A stretch of DNA of 19,834 bases from Bacillota bacterium. GTDB taxonomy: Bacteria > Bacillota_C > Negativicutes > JAEYSJ01. The notes under the pieces are model-generated. The model was not told where the DNA came from and searched no databases. It saw only the letters and a program-made list of their open reading frames with translations. Positions within the stretch are counted from its first letter, which is position 1. Each line of letters opens with the position of its first letter. This document shows positions 1 through 7,953 of the stretch, in pieces. A program made the position numbers and the translations under genes. Location: contig JAEYSJ010000366.1 in assembly GCA_023434855.1 (NCBI GenBank), positions 1 through 19,834 of the forward strand. The letters are read 5' to 3'.

Positions 1-2
1 CG

Positions 3-1007
3 TTGGCTTCGGTTGTCGGCACTCTCGAATTGCTTGATCCTGATGAAAGAGATTTGGTTAAAGGCATTATTATTAATAAGTTCCGGGGTGACATTAATCT
101 ACTAAAGCCGGCTTTGGAATTTCTGGAAGAGAAAACCGGCAAGCCGGTAGTAGGTGTTGTGCCTTACCTTGAGCAAATGGGCATTGATGATGAAGATTCT
201 GTTTCCCTCGATGATAAGCAGATAAATGACAAACGGGAGCTTGATATTGCTGTATTCAGGACACCGAAAATTTCCAATTTCACGGATTTTGACGCCTTAG
301 CCAACGAAAGTGATGTGACAGTGCGTTACATCCGTCAGGGTGAACCGCTTGGACAGCCGGATTTGATTATCCTGCCTGGCAGCAAAAACACCACTGAAGA
401 CTTGCTGTATTTACGTCAACAAGGTTATGAGCAGGATATTGTCCGGTTAGTAACAGCCGGTACGCCGCTAATAGGCATTTGCGGCGGTTACCAGATGCTT
501 GGTAAGGAAATTCGCGACCCGGAGCATACAGAGTCGGATTTTGATCAGGTGGCAGGTCTGGGACTGCTTGACACTATTACCACCTTTGTAGCTATTAAAC
601 TTACCCATCAGGTGACAGCTCAATGCGAACGTCAGGAATTTTTGGGTTTGCAGTTTACCGGCAATGGTTTGACCGGTTATGAAATACATATGGGACGGAC
701 AGATTTTGTAAAACCGGTAAAACATGCCTTTACCATTACTACCCGTTCCGGAGAAACTGTAGAGTGTGATGATGGCGTGGTGCGGGATGATGGTTTAGTA
801 ATGGGGACTTATCTTCACGGAATATTTGATAATGACAGCTACCGGCGGGCTGTTTTGGATGCGCTGAGGGTACGTAAAGGGCTGGCGCCCCTGGGTGTGA
901 TTGGCGATACTCAGGCCAAAAAACAGCAAAGCTATAACCGTCTGGCTGATACTGTGCGGCAAAGCCTGAATATGGATTTAATATATCGTATTATGAATAT
1001 GGATTGA
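3..1007 (+). CDS. cobQ: Cobyric acid synthase CobQ (5' end outside window)
   Basis: C-terminal two thirds of the glutamine-dependent adenosylcobyric acid synthase, which amidates peripheral carboxylates of adenosylcobyrinate a,c-diamide in cytosolic cobalamin synthesis. The first visible residues (ASVVGTLELL, then IINKFRGD) lie inside the ATP-dependent synthetase domain, so the true start is upstream and the TTG at position 3 is not a start. The class I glutamine amidotransferase domain follows: LPGSKNT, then the nucleophile elbow GICGGYQMLG with Cys160 (window numbering, codon 480-482), and GTYLHGIF with the likely catalytic His near the C-terminus. About 334 of the usual ~500 residues are visible. 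The stop is 4 bp before cbiB, so the two are probably translationally coupled. Family assignment is firm. Confidence 0.96.
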   Translation: MASVVGTLELLDPDERDLVKGIIINKFRGDINLLKPALEFLEEKTGKPVVGVVPYLEQMGIDDEDSVSLDDKQINDKRELDIAVFRTPKISNFTDFDALANESDVTVRYIRQGEPLGQPDLIILPGSKNTTEDLLYLRQQGYEQDIVRLVTAGTPLIGICGGYQMLGKEIRDPEHTESDFDQVAGLGLLDTITTFVAIKLTHQVTAQCERQEFLGLQFTGNGLTGYEIHMGRTDFVKPVKHAFTITTRSGETVECDDGVVRDDGLVMGTYLHGIFDNDSYRRAVLDALRVRKGLAPLGVIGDTQAKKQQSYNRLADTVRQSLNMDLIYRIMNMD

Positions 1008-1011
1008 TGCG

Positions 1012-1965
1012 ATGGAGAAATATTTAACACTTCTGGCGGTATGCCTGGATACCTTAATTGGTGATCCGCGCGGGGCTTGGCATCCGGTAGTGCTTATTGG
1101 TAATTTGATTGCTGTATTGGAACGCAAGCTGCGCCGCCCGGAGCATTCCGCCAAGGTGCAAAAATTTGCCGGAGCTTTACTGGTAGCGCTGGTATTGGGG
1201 ATAACATATGGTATTGTCTGGCTCGTGATGCAGGGACTGTACGCCATTAGTCCACTTTGCGCTTTTGCCGGCGGCGCGTTTATCTTATCTTTTGCTATTT
1301 CCCCCCGCAGTTTGGCGGAAGCAGGACGAGAAATCAGAGATTATCTCTCCGCAGGTGATTTAGCCCAGGCCAGATATAAGGTGGGCTGGATTGTCGGGCG
1401 GGATACGGCACAGCTCGATGTTCCGGAAATAACCCGGGCGACGGTTGAGACAGTGGCAGAGAATATTGTTGACGGTATCATTTCCCCACTGTTTTATGCA
1501 GCTATTGGCGGTGTTCCTGTGGCATTCTTGTACCGGGCAGTAAATACCCTTGATTCAATGGTGGGTTATAAAAATGATAAATATTTGCATTTCGGCATGG
1601 TTGCCGCCCGCGTAGATGACGTTTTTAACTTCATTCCGGCCAGGTTAACCGCGGTTCTGCTGGTAGTGGCTGCCTTTATTCTGCGCTATGATGCCTATAA
1701 TGCGTTTAACGCCATTCGGAGGGATGCCCGCAAACACCCCAGCCCCAATAGCGGCTTTGCCGAGGCAGGCGTAGCCGGGGCTTTGGGAGTTCAGTTAGGT
1801 GGCTTAAACTATTATGGTGGTGTGGCTTCCTTCCGGGCTTATATGGGCGAAGCGCGCTGCCAGCTGCAGCCGGAGCATATAGAACGGACAATTAGGATGA
1901 TGTATATGGTTACCGGCTTGTTTGTTTGTCTGAATATAATAATTATATTTATGATAAAAGGTTAG
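1012..1965 (+). CDS. cbiB: Adenosylcobinamide-phosphate synthase CbiB
   Basis: Integral membrane enzyme (CbiB/CobD-synthase family) that joins adenosylcobyric acid to (R)-1-amino-2-propanol O-2-phosphate. The 317-residue length is normal for the family. Visible hallmarks are the N-terminal DTLIGDPRGAWHPV, the central ETVAENIVDGIISPLFYA, the following NTLDSMVGYKN and the HPSPNSGFAEAGVAGALGVQLGG segment. Several hydrophobic helices are present, including one at the extreme C-terminus. The ATG lies 4 bp after the cobQ stop and has no strong Shine-Dalgarno of its own, consistent with coupling to cobQ. Note that this enzyme is called CobD in some organisms; here cobD is used for the decarboxylase downstream. 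Confidence 0.96.
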   Translation: MEKYLTLLAVCLDTLIGDPRGAWHPVVLIGNLIAVLERKLRRPEHSAKVQKFAGALLVALVLGITYGIVWLVMQGLYAISPLCAFAGGAFILSFAISPRSLAEAGREIRDYLSAGDLAQARYKVGWIVGRDTAQLDVPEITRATVETVAENIVDGIISPLFYAAIGGVPVAFLYRAVNTLDSMVGYKNDKYLHFGMVAARVDDVFNFIPARLTAVLLVVAAFILRYDAYNAFNAIRRDARKHPSPNSGFAEAGVAGALGVQLGGLNYYGGVASFRAYMGEARCQLQPEHIERTIRMMYMVTGLFVCLNIIIIFMIKG

Positions 1966-1978
1966 GGGGCTGGCGGGT

Positions 1979-1999
1979 ATGCCGTCAGATATAAAATGA
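1979..1999 (+). other. Possible 6-codon leader cistron coupled to cobS
   Basis: Immediately before cobS, a GGGGG Shine-Dalgarno-like run (about 1965-1969) precedes an ATG at 1979 that opens a six-residue frame, MPSDIK, whose TGA overlaps the cobS ATG as ATGA. The cobS start itself has no well-placed ribosome binding site, and its own frame has no ATG/GTG/TTG back to an in-frame stop at 1963. Ribosomes might therefore load at the mini-frame and re-initiate at cobS. This is inferred from layout only. Confidence 0.3.
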
Positions 2000-2742
2000 A
2001 CGATTTTATTACCGGACTGCAATTTTTAACACGTATTCGCCTGGTTAACCAATCGGAATGGTCGCCGGAAAGTTTTGGCCGCAGCGTAAAATATTTTCCC
2101 TTAATTGGGGCTGTGATTGGTATGGTTTTGGCATTGCTAAACCAAATCATTGATGGATATTTGCCGCTGCTTGGCATTTATATACCGCAGCATGTTGCGG
2201 CGACTGTATTGATTATTGCCCTTGTTATTATTTCGGGTGCCTTGCATTGCGATGGTTTTATGGATACTATGGACGGTATTTTTTCCGGACGGTCGCGGGA
2301 ACGGATGCTGGAAATTATGAAAGACAGCCGCGTGGGTGCTAACGGTGTTGTGTCTTTTAGCATGCTGATCTTACTAAAATGGTCCCTGCTTTTAGATATT
2401 TCACCAACAGTTATGCCTGTGGCATTATTTGTGATGCCTGTTCTGGCTCGTTTTGCCATGGTGATTGGTGTGACTTCATTTCCATATGCCCGGCCGGACG
2501 GTATAGGAAAAGCTTTTGCTGAGTATGCCGGACGGACGACATTATATATTGCCCTGGTACTGACACTGTTGCTGGTTGTTCCACTCGGAAGACATGCGGT
2601 GATTGCCGGGGGTACTGCCATACTATTTGCTTTTGTATTTTGCCGCTATGTTACTCAATTGCTTGGTGGTATGACAGGAGATGTATATGGTGCCGTTACG
2701 GAACTGACGGAAGCAATGGTATTATTTGTTTTCTTATTTTAA
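1996..2742 (+). CDS. cobS: Adenosylcobinamide-GDP ribazoletransferase CobS
   Basis: Membrane enzyme condensing adenosylcobinamide-GDP with alpha-ribazole or its 5'-phosphate, the step that completes the lower nucleotide loop. It has 248 residues, normal for the family. It carries the N-terminal GLQFLTRIRL, and the Mg-binding signature GALHCDGFMDTMDG at about residues 79-92, followed by SRERMLEIMKDSRVGANGV. Multiple hydrophobic helices follow and the C-terminal part holds GGMTGDVYGA. The start overlaps the stop of a possible mini-cistron at 1979-1999 and is fixed by an in-frame stop at 1963. It sits 30 bp after cbiB. Assignment is firm. Confidence 0.96.
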   Translation: MNDFITGLQFLTRIRLVNQSEWSPESFGRSVKYFPLIGAVIGMVLALLNQIIDGYLPLLGIYIPQHVAATVLIIALVIISGALHCDGFMDTMDGIFSGRSRERMLEIMKDSRVGANGVVSFSMLILLKWSLLLDISPTVMPVALFVMPVLARFAMVIGVTSFPYARPDGIGKAFAEYAGRTTLYIALVLTLLLVVPLGRHAVIAGGTAILFAFVFCRYVTQLLGGMTGDVYGAVTELTEAMVLFVFLF

Positions 2743-2774
2743 TATATAAATCATCAATGGTCTGGAGATAGTCT

Positions 2775-3677
2775 ATGAAAATAAAAGTTAAATCACCCGG
2801 TTCGTGCGGTGAGTTAGTGCAAGGGACAATTGAAGGAAAAAATTTCTTGATTACTTGTCCGATAGATTTGTATTCTGAAGCAGAAATAATTATCGGCGAA
2901 AAAAAAACACAGGCTAACCCTGGCAGCAAGGTATTGTCCGCCGTGGAAAAAACTATGCAGTATTTAGGCTGCGGCGATAAAAACTTACAGGTAATCATAA
3001 CGTCGGAACTGCTGTCAGGTAAAGGAATGGCCTCAAGCAGCGCTGATATCAGCGCTGCCTGTCAGGCAGTAGCCTTACAGCTGGGAAAATTGCTGACACC
3101 TGATGAAATTGCCGACCTGGCATTATCAATTGAACCAACTGATGGGGTGTTTTATCCAGGCATCATGATGTTTGATCACGTGCATGGCATTATACGCCGG
3201 TATCTTGGCATTCCGCCTGCTATGCATATTGCAGTGTTTGATGTAGGCGGTGAAGTTGACACTTTATACTTTAACCGGCGCGCTGATTTGGCCGAACTGA
3301 ATAAAGCCAAAGAATCTCAAGTACGACAGGCCATGGATTTGGTCATTAATGGACTGGCTTTGAGAGATATCAGGCTTATCGGTCAGGGGGCCACTCTGAG
3401 CGCATTGGCTAACCAAAGTATTTTATATAAACCATGTTTGGATAAAATAATTGATATCATTCCTTCCTTTGGTGCTGTCGGGGTAAATGCGGCCCATAGC
3501 GGCACCGTTCTTGGTATATTATTTTCCGCCGAGAATATGTCTTGTTGTCATGATTGTATTGCGGCAGTACAGGCAGCCTGTCCTGAAGTTCAGTATTTGC
3601 GCACTGTCCGGCTGATTTCCGGTGGACTAATGAAACAGGAAGAAGGTGACGCAGATGAATGGAAAAAATGCAATTGA
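2775..3677 (+). CDS. pduX: GHMP-family L-threonine kinase (PduX type)
   Basis: Cytosolic GHMP-superfamily kinase that most likely phosphorylates L-threonine to L-threonine O-3-phosphate, the substrate of CobD next door. The N-terminus KSPGSCGELVQG matches the PduX-type start, and the GHMP ATP-binding motif is GKGMASSSA at residues 82-90. A C-terminal GGVNAAHSG-like segment (GVNAAHSGTVLGI) and GGLMKQ are as expected for GHMP kinases. The 300-residue length is normal. GGAG about 8 nt before the ATG serves as ribosome binding site. The 3' end overlaps cobD by 23 bp. Substrate specificity is inferred from motif similarity and position directly upstream of the threonine-phosphate decarboxylase. 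Confidence 0.9.
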   Translation: MKIKVKSPGSCGELVQGTIEGKNFLITCPIDLYSEAEIIIGEKKTQANPGSKVLSAVEKTMQYLGCGDKNLQVIITSELLSGKGMASSSADISAACQAVALQLGKLLTPDEIADLALSIEPTDGVFYPGIMMFDHVHGIIRRYLGIPPAMHIAVFDVGGEVDTLYFNRRADLAELNKAKESQVRQAMDLVINGLALRDIRLIGQGATLSALANQSILYKPCLDKIIDIIPSFGAVGVNAAHSGTVLGILFSAENMSCCHDCIAAVQAACPEVQYLRTVRLISGGLMKQEEGDADEWKKCN

Positions 3678-4746
3678 GCATGGCGGCAATTTGTACGCCA
3701 CAGTACGCGAACAAGGCGGTTGTCTGTCCACTGTGCTGGATTTCAGCGCTAATATTAATCCTTTGGGTATAGCAGAAAGTGTCCGTGAAGCTGTGCATAA
3801 TGCACTGGAGTATATTATCCACTATCCTGATGCTGATGCCTACATGCTGAAAGAAGCGATCAGCCGGCGTTACGGTGTAGATAAGGAGTTTATCACGGTA
3901 GGTAATGGGGCGGTGGAGCCGATATATATTCTCTGTCACATGCTTAAGCCGGCCAGGGTGCTTGTTAATGCACCTACTTTCGGCGAATATGAGCGGGCTG
4001 CGCAGGCAAGCGGGGCAGAAGTTGAATACTATTACCTGCGGTCTGATCGCGGCTTTGAAATTGATATTGCTGCCATGATACCCTTACTGCCTGTTGTTGA
4101 TATGGTGTTTATTGGCAATCCTAACAACCCTACAGGCACATTACTGACCAACCGGGAAATAGAGCCTTTGCTGCTCAGCGCTAAGAAGAATAATACTCTT
4201 GTCGTGCTTGATGAATCCTTTTTGGATTTTTTGCCTGATGACAGTAAATATACCTGCCGCCATTTGCTGGCACACTATTCCAACCTGGTTGTTGTTCACT
4301 CACTGACCAAGTTTTACGCCATCCCGGGTTTGCGTTTAGGTTTCGCCCTGGCGAATTCCGAGATAACCCGCAAACTTCATATCGGTAAAGATCCGTGGAA
4401 TGTTAATTCGCTGGCCCAAAGCGCCGGGGTGGCAGCGCTAAAGGACGAACAGTATCGCACCTTGAGCAAAAAGGTAATGCATGAAGCCAAGGAGGATTTA
4501 TATGGTCAGCTGTGTGCTTTTTCTGACTTAATGCCTTATCACCCTGCCGTAAATTTTATTTTAGTTAATATAAAAAATACAGGCATGACTGCCAAACAAA
4601 TGAGAAAAGCTTTACTGGCGCATAATATTCTTATTCGTGACTGTAGTAATTATCCCGGTTTGTCTGACGAATATATCCGGGTGGCGGTAAAAAAACCGGC
4701 GCAAAACGCTATATTGGTGAATGCGCTGCAAAGTGTGGTGAGATAA
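3655..4746 (+). CDS. cobD: L-threonine-O-3-phosphate decarboxylase CobD
   Basis: PLP enzyme of the class I/II aminotransferase fold that decarboxylates L-threonine phosphate to (R)-1-amino-2-propanol O-2-phosphate, used by CbiB. Visible marks are EHGGN near the N-terminus, FSANINPLG, the NPNNPTG signature, the LDESFLDF stretch and HSLTKFYAIPGLRLGFA containing the Schiff-base lysine (Lys219, codon 4309-4311). Length is 363 residues from the ATG at 3655. That start is preferred because AGAAGG ends 8 nt before it; a GTG at 3646 in the same frame would add three residues but lies on the ribosome binding site. It overlaps the pduX end and its TAA overlaps the cobC ATG. Confidence 0.95.
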   Translation: MNGKNAIEHGGNLYATVREQGGCLSTVLDFSANINPLGIAESVREAVHNALEYIIHYPDADAYMLKEAISRRYGVDKEFITVGNGAVEPIYILCHMLKPARVLVNAPTFGEYERAAQASGAEVEYYYLRSDRGFEIDIAAMIPLLPVVDMVFIGNPNNPTGTLLTNREIEPLLLSAKKNNTLVVLDESFLDFLPDDSKYTCRHLLAHYSNLVVVHSLTKFYAIPGLRLGFALANSEITRKLHIGKDPWNVNSLAQSAGVAALKDEQYRTLSKKVMHEAKEDLYGQLCAFSDLMPYHPAVNFILVNIKNTGMTAKQMRKALLAHNILIRDCSNYPGLSDEYIRVAVKKPAQNAILVNALQSVVR

Positions 4747-5354
4747 TGACAAAAGTAATATTAGTGCGACATGGTCAAACAGTTTGGAACCTGGAAATGA
4801 AATACCAGGGACATAGTGATATTGCTTTAACAGAAAAAGGTTTATATCAGGCTGAATTGGCAGCCGGTCATTTGGCAACGGAAAAAATTGCAGCAGTGTA
4901 TGCCAGCGATTTGAACCGGGCCTTTAAAACCGCTGAAATTATTGCGGGAAAACACGGTTTACCTGTTATATCTCTTGCTGCTTTGCGGGAAATAAGTTTT
5001 GGTGAATGGGAAGGCCTGACTTATGATGGCATCAATAGCCGTTGGGCAGATGTAATTGCCAAGTTGTTCAGCCATCCGGACGAAGTCAGAATACCTGGCG
5101 GTGAAACTTTCGGGGAGCTAAAAGAACGGGCGGCGGGAGCTATCGAACAGCTCGTGGCTAAACATCAGGACGAGACTATTGCAGTAGTATCGCACGGCGG
5201 CACCATCCGTACTATTTTATGCGCTGCCCTCAATATTCATTTAAACCATGTATGGAGTATCAAACAGGATAATACGGCAATCAATATTATTGAATATTAT
5301 AAGGAAAGAACAATAGTAGGCCTGATGAATGATACTTGTCATTTGAATGGCTAG
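4746..5354 (+). CDS. cobC: Histidine phosphatase CobC (alpha-ribazole phosphatase)
   Basis: Histidine-phosphatase-superfamily protein of 202 residues. The catalytic RHGQT motif is at residues 8-12, with His9 as the phospho-acceptor, followed by YQGHSDIALTEKG, ASDLNRAFKTAEI, REISFGEWEG and the second catalytic His in VVSHGGTIR. Its place as last gene of the cobalamin operon, start overlapping the cobD stop (TAATG), supports removal of the 5'-phosphate of alpha-ribazole phosphate or adenosylcobalamin phosphate. Sequence alone cannot exclude another phosphomonoester substrate, since phosphoglycerate-mutase-like relatives share all these motifs. It is followed by an intrinsic terminator. Confidence 0.88.
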   Translation: MTKVILVRHGQTVWNLEMKYQGHSDIALTEKGLYQAELAAGHLATEKIAAVYASDLNRAFKTAEIIAGKHGLPVISLAALREISFGEWEGLTYDGINSRWADVIAKLFSHPDEVRIPGGETFGELKERAAGAIEQLVAKHQDETIAVVSHGGTIRTILCAALNIHLNHVWSIKQDNTAINIIEYYKERTIVGLMNDTCHLNG

Positions 5355-5396
5355 ATACACTAAGCTAGTCATGTATATAAAATTAGACAAAAAATT

Positions 5397-5434
5397 AACC
5401 ATAGGCCGTCTTACAAGACAGTCTATGGTTTTTA
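5397..5434 (+). terminator. Intrinsic terminator of the cobalamin operon
   Basis: Hairpin ACCATAG (5398-5404) / CTATGGT (5423-5429) with an inner GTCTT (5408-5412) / AAGAC (5415-5419) helix, followed by TTTTTATT. It lies 43 bp after the cobC stop. Confidence 0.85.
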
Positions 5435-5479
5435 TTGCAATATGAACGATTTTTTGATAAGGTAAGCTAAACAACTTTA

Positions 5480-5508
5480 TTGTAAAAAATAATTAAAAAA
5501 GTTATATA
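5480..5508 (+). promoter_or_regulatory. Predicted sigma-A promoter for the hemolysin III gene
   Basis: TTGTAA (5480-5485), a 17-nt AT-rich spacer and TATATA (5503-5508). It would give a leader of about 135 nt before the ATG at 5651. The region is AT-rich throughout, so chance matches are likely. Confidence 0.45.
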
Positions 5509-5528
5509 TTGTAATATGCGTATTTAAT

Positions 5529-5566
5529 TTAGAGAACCAGTATAAAATATCTATACTGCAGTTGGC
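5529..5566 (+). repeat. Inverted repeat in the hemolysin III leader
   Basis: CAGTATA / TATACTG separated by AAATATC forms a perfect 7-bp stem, extendable by AAC/GTT with a CA bulge on the right. It lies in the predicted 5' leader of the gene at 5651. No known riboswitch consensus was recognised here. Confidence 0.4.
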
Positions 5567-5650
5567 TCAAATTTAACGTAATGATAGAGATACTTTACCG
5601 GTGGCTCTGACATAGTTGAAAACCTGTAATGCACAGAAGGAGGCCTTTTA

Positions 5651-6280
5651 ATGGAAGAAAGATTGAATGCCGTAACCCACGGTGTAGGAGCATTTCTTGC
5701 CTTGGCCGGACTTTCAATTCTCATCGTGTCGTCTCAGATGTATGGCGGTATCTGGCATCTTGTAAGCTTTAGCATCTATGGTGTTTCGCTGGTTCTGCTT
5801 TATCTGGCTTCTACGCTTTACCACAGCTTTAGTAACGAAAAGCTTAAATATATCTTTAAAATAATTGATCACGCTGCGATTTATTTACTGATTGCCGGTA
5901 CATACACTCCTTTTACGCTGGTACTGCTTCACGGAGTTTTGGGCTGGACCGTCTTCGGGGTGATTTGGGGATTGGCATTCATTGGAGTTATTTTTCAGAT
6001 TTTTTTTGTCAGACGGTTCAAACTTTTATCAACCCTGTGCTATATTTTCATGGGTTGGTTAATGATTTTTTTCATTAAACCGCTTGTAGCTGTTTTACCA
6101 ATGATGGGACTTTGCTGGCTGCTTATTGGCGGACTTTTTTATACGGTAGGTGCTTTTTTCTACCTGTTTCGCAAGCTTCCCTATAATCATATGGTATGGC
6201 ATTTGTTTGTTCTGGCAGGAAGTGTTTCCCATTTCATAACTGTTTTTTATTATGTGCTCCCCATTCCGGTTATTTTATAA
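5651..6280 (+). CDS. Hemolysin III / PAQR-family membrane protein
   Basis: Protein of 209 residues with about seven hydrophobic segments, belonging to the hemolysin III (YqfA/TrhA) branch of the PAQR superfamily in the cytoplasmic membrane. Conserved features: VTHGVG near the N-terminus, STLYHS with His58, IIDHAAIYLLIAGTYTP with Asp73-His74, and the C-terminal His180-x3-His184 followed by AGSVSHF with His194. These are the residues expected to form the PAQR metal site. The ATG has a strong GAAGGAGG ribosome binding site. It appears monocistronic, with its own promoter and leader. Bacterial members have been linked to haemolysis and membrane lipid/energy homeostasis, but the actual reaction is unknown, so no specific activity is claimed. 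Confidence 0.9.
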   Translation: MEERLNAVTHGVGAFLALAGLSILIVSSQMYGGIWHLVSFSIYGVSLVLLYLASTLYHSFSNEKLKYIFKIIDHAAIYLLIAGTYTPFTLVLLHGVLGWTVFGVIWGLAFIGVIFQIFFVRRFKLLSTLCYIFMGWLMIFFIKPLVAVLPMMGLCWLLIGGLFYTVGAFFYLFRKLPYNHMVWHLFVLAGSVSHFITVFYYVLPIPVIL

Positions 6281-6311
6281 AAATTTCCGCCTATGATGAA
6301 TACACAATTTT

Positions 6312-7838
6312 TTAAATAATGGGGCGTCCGGCGACTAAGTCTGTTGATGCTTCATTTTTTGGTTTTTGCGGGAATATGGTCAGCGCTCTGGCAAGACGTT
6401 TTATTCCTTCGCTAAGTATTGCCGGCGAATGGGTGGCAAAGCATAAACGAATTTCATCGCTCCCGGCCTGATTTGTATAAAAAGCGTTTCCAGGCACAAA
6501 GGAAACCCCTGTTTTGGCAGCTTCATGCAGCAATGCCTGCGAAGCAATATCGTGCTCTATTTTACACCACAGATAAAAGCCGCCATCCGGTAAATTAAAT
6601 GTTAACTTATTTTTGCAAAAGCGCCTGATGCTGCTAACCATGGCATCCCGGCGCTTTTTATATTCCTGACGGACCAAAGACAGATGACTGTCTATATTGC
6701 CATCTTGCAGGTACATGTGCAGCAGCCATTGGGTGAGGTTGTTGCAATGGAGATCTACGTATTGTTTTTCCTGGGCAAGACGGTTAATTACCTCGGGTGG
6801 TCCTACCAACCAGCCCGTCCGCAGGCCAGGAAAAAGAATTTTGGAAAAGGTGTTTAAATACAATACTCCGCCGTAATTGTCCAGAGATTTTAAGGAGGCA
6901 GGCGGCTGCTCATCGTAAAATAATTCGCCATAAGGGTCATCTTCAACAATAATTAAGCGATGCGGGGCAGCTAACCGCAATAATTCCTGGCGTTCATTTA
7001 AAGGCATCACCCGTCCTGTGGGATTTGCAAAGGTAGGAATTGTATAAAATAGCTTTGGCCGGTAGCGGATGAGATAATCTTCCATCAGCGCAAAAGGAAA
7101 CTGTTCTTCAGGTGGAAGGCATAATATCCGGGCGCCTGCCGCCTGGAAAACTTGAATTGCACCGATGTAAGTGGGTGATTCTAGGACAACATAATCTCCT
7201 GGTTCTATCAAAACTTTGCTAATTAGATAAAGTCCTTGCTGCGAACCGGCCAGGATCAGGATATTATCCATAGTTGCAGGAATACCTTTCCCGGTCTCCA
7301 TTTGCGCAATGGAATGGCGCAGCGGTTGATAGCCTTCAGTAGGAATATGCCCGAAATTGGAGTTTTCCAATTGTGAAAGCTTGCTGTTAAATAAATTTGT
7401 AAAGCAGTCGGTTGGATACAGTGCAGGGTCCGGCATACCGGCCGCCAAGGAAATTATGTCATCGGTATTAGTGTTGGAAATTAAGCTGCGTAAAATAGAA
7501 GATAACGGTGTCTTTAAATGGGGAATAAACAATTGCTCCCAGGGCATAGAGGGTAGGGCTGTTTCTATGCTATTACCGGTCAATGTGGTAACATAGGTGC
7601 CACTGCCAACCTTGATCGTGACCAGGCCCCGCTGTTCCAGGTGACGGTAAGCATTAATTGCAGTAGTGCGGCTGACGGCAAAATATTTGGCTAAATCTCT
7701 TTCGGGAGGAAGTTTGCAGCCGGCAGGCAAAATTTTATTTTTTACACCAACGGCGATGTGGTCAGCAATTTGCAGGTATAAAGGCTGATTGACTGAATTG
7801 TCTAGTTCCATGTTGGAAAAATATTTGGATATATCCAT
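6312..7838 (-). CDS. MocR-family regulator (GntR HTH + aminotransferase-like domain)
   Basis: PLP-dependent transcription regulator of 508 residues from the ATG at 7838. The winged-helix GntR domain is at about residues 17-82 (QPLYLQIADHI, LPPERDLAKYFAVSRTTAI, GLVTIKVGSGTYV). The rest is a fold-type I aminotransferase domain: SLAAGMPDP, FYTIPTFANPTGR, VEDDPYGELFY and NTFSKILFPGLRTGW, whose Lys333 (codon 6840-6842) should bind PLP. The reading frame stays open upstream to 8081, but that extension overlaps azlC antisense and lacks HTH similarity; AGGAGG at 7850-7855 (minus) supports 7838. It is divergent from azlCD with a shared inverted-repeat operator, so it probably controls branched-chain amino-acid export and its own gene. 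The effector is unknown. Confidence 0.92.
   Translation of the reverse strand: MDISKYFSNMELDNSVNQPLYLQIADHIAVGVKNKILPAGCKLPPERDLAKYFAVSRTTAINAYRHLEQRGLVTIKVGSGTYVTTLTGNSIETALPSMPWEQLFIPHLKTPLSSILRSLISNTNTDDIISLAAGMPDPALYPTDCFTNLFNSKLSQLENSNFGHIPTEGYQPLRHSIAQMETGKGIPATMDNILILAGSQQGLYLISKVLIEPGDYVVLESPTYIGAIQVFQAAGARILCLPPEEQFPFALMEDYLIRYRPKLFYTIPTFANPTGRVMPLNERQELLRLAAPHRLIIVEDDPYGELFYDEQPPASLKSLDNYGGVLYLNTFSKILFPGLRTGWLVGPPEVINRLAQEKQYVDLHCNNLTQWLLHMYLQDGNIDSHLSLVRQEYKKRRDAMVSSIRRFCKNKLTFNLPDGGFYLWCKIEHDIASQALLHEAAKTGVSFVPGNAFYTNQAGSDEIRLCFATHSPAILSEGIKRLARALTIFPQKPKNEASTDLVAGRPII
7826..7837. repeat. Perfect 12-bp palindrome at the regulator start codon
   Basis: TGGATATATCCA reads identically on both strands and abuts the regulator ATG. 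It carries the same GGATAT/ATATCC half-sites as the inverted repeat at 7857-7895, so it may be an auxiliary operator. Confidence 0.45.
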
Positions 7839-7856
7839 TGCTGAAAAAACCTCCTT

Positions 7857-7895
7857 AATATCCAATTTAATTTCATAGTTTCTTAATTGGATATT
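7857..7895. promoter_or_regulatory. Putative operator: 11-bp inverted repeat between MocR gene and azlC
   Basis: AATATCCAATT (7857-7867) and AATTGGATATT (7885-7895) form a perfect inverted repeat with 17 bp between arms. The arms flank the predicted -10 of the regulator gene and the right arm touches the -35 boxes of both divergent promoters. This is the expected position for a local autoregulating regulator. Binding by the MocR protein is inferred. Confidence 0.6.
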
Positions 7896-7900
7896 TACAA
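7872..7900 (-). promoter_or_regulatory. Predicted promoter of the MocR-family gene
   Basis: On the minus strand: TTGTAA (7900-7895), 17-nt spacer, TATGAA (7877-7872). The -10 lies between the arms of the inverted repeat, suggesting autoregulation. Confidence 0.45.
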
Positions 7901-7922
7901 TGTTTTTCCTGCTGGGTAATAT
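7894..7922 (+). promoter_or_regulatory. Predicted promoter of azlCD
   Basis: TTTACA (7894-7899), 17-nt spacer, TAATAT (7917-7922). The -35 overlaps that of the divergent regulator promoter and the end of the right operator arm. Confidence 0.6.
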
Positions 7923-7953
7923 AATAAATAAAATATGGAGAGGTGAATAATTT

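Noticed and set aside
2178..2621. Minus-strand open frame of 147 codons
   Set aside because: Entirely antisense to cobS, with no ribosome binding site or family similarity.
3457..3939. Minus-strand open frame of 160 codons
   Set aside because: It is antisense to the well-supported pduX and cobD genes and has no recognisable motifs; it is a shadow of their codon bias.
1..5434. Cobalamin riboswitch controlling the cob operon
   Set aside because: No B12-box-like element was seen within the operon; it would lie upstream of the window if present.
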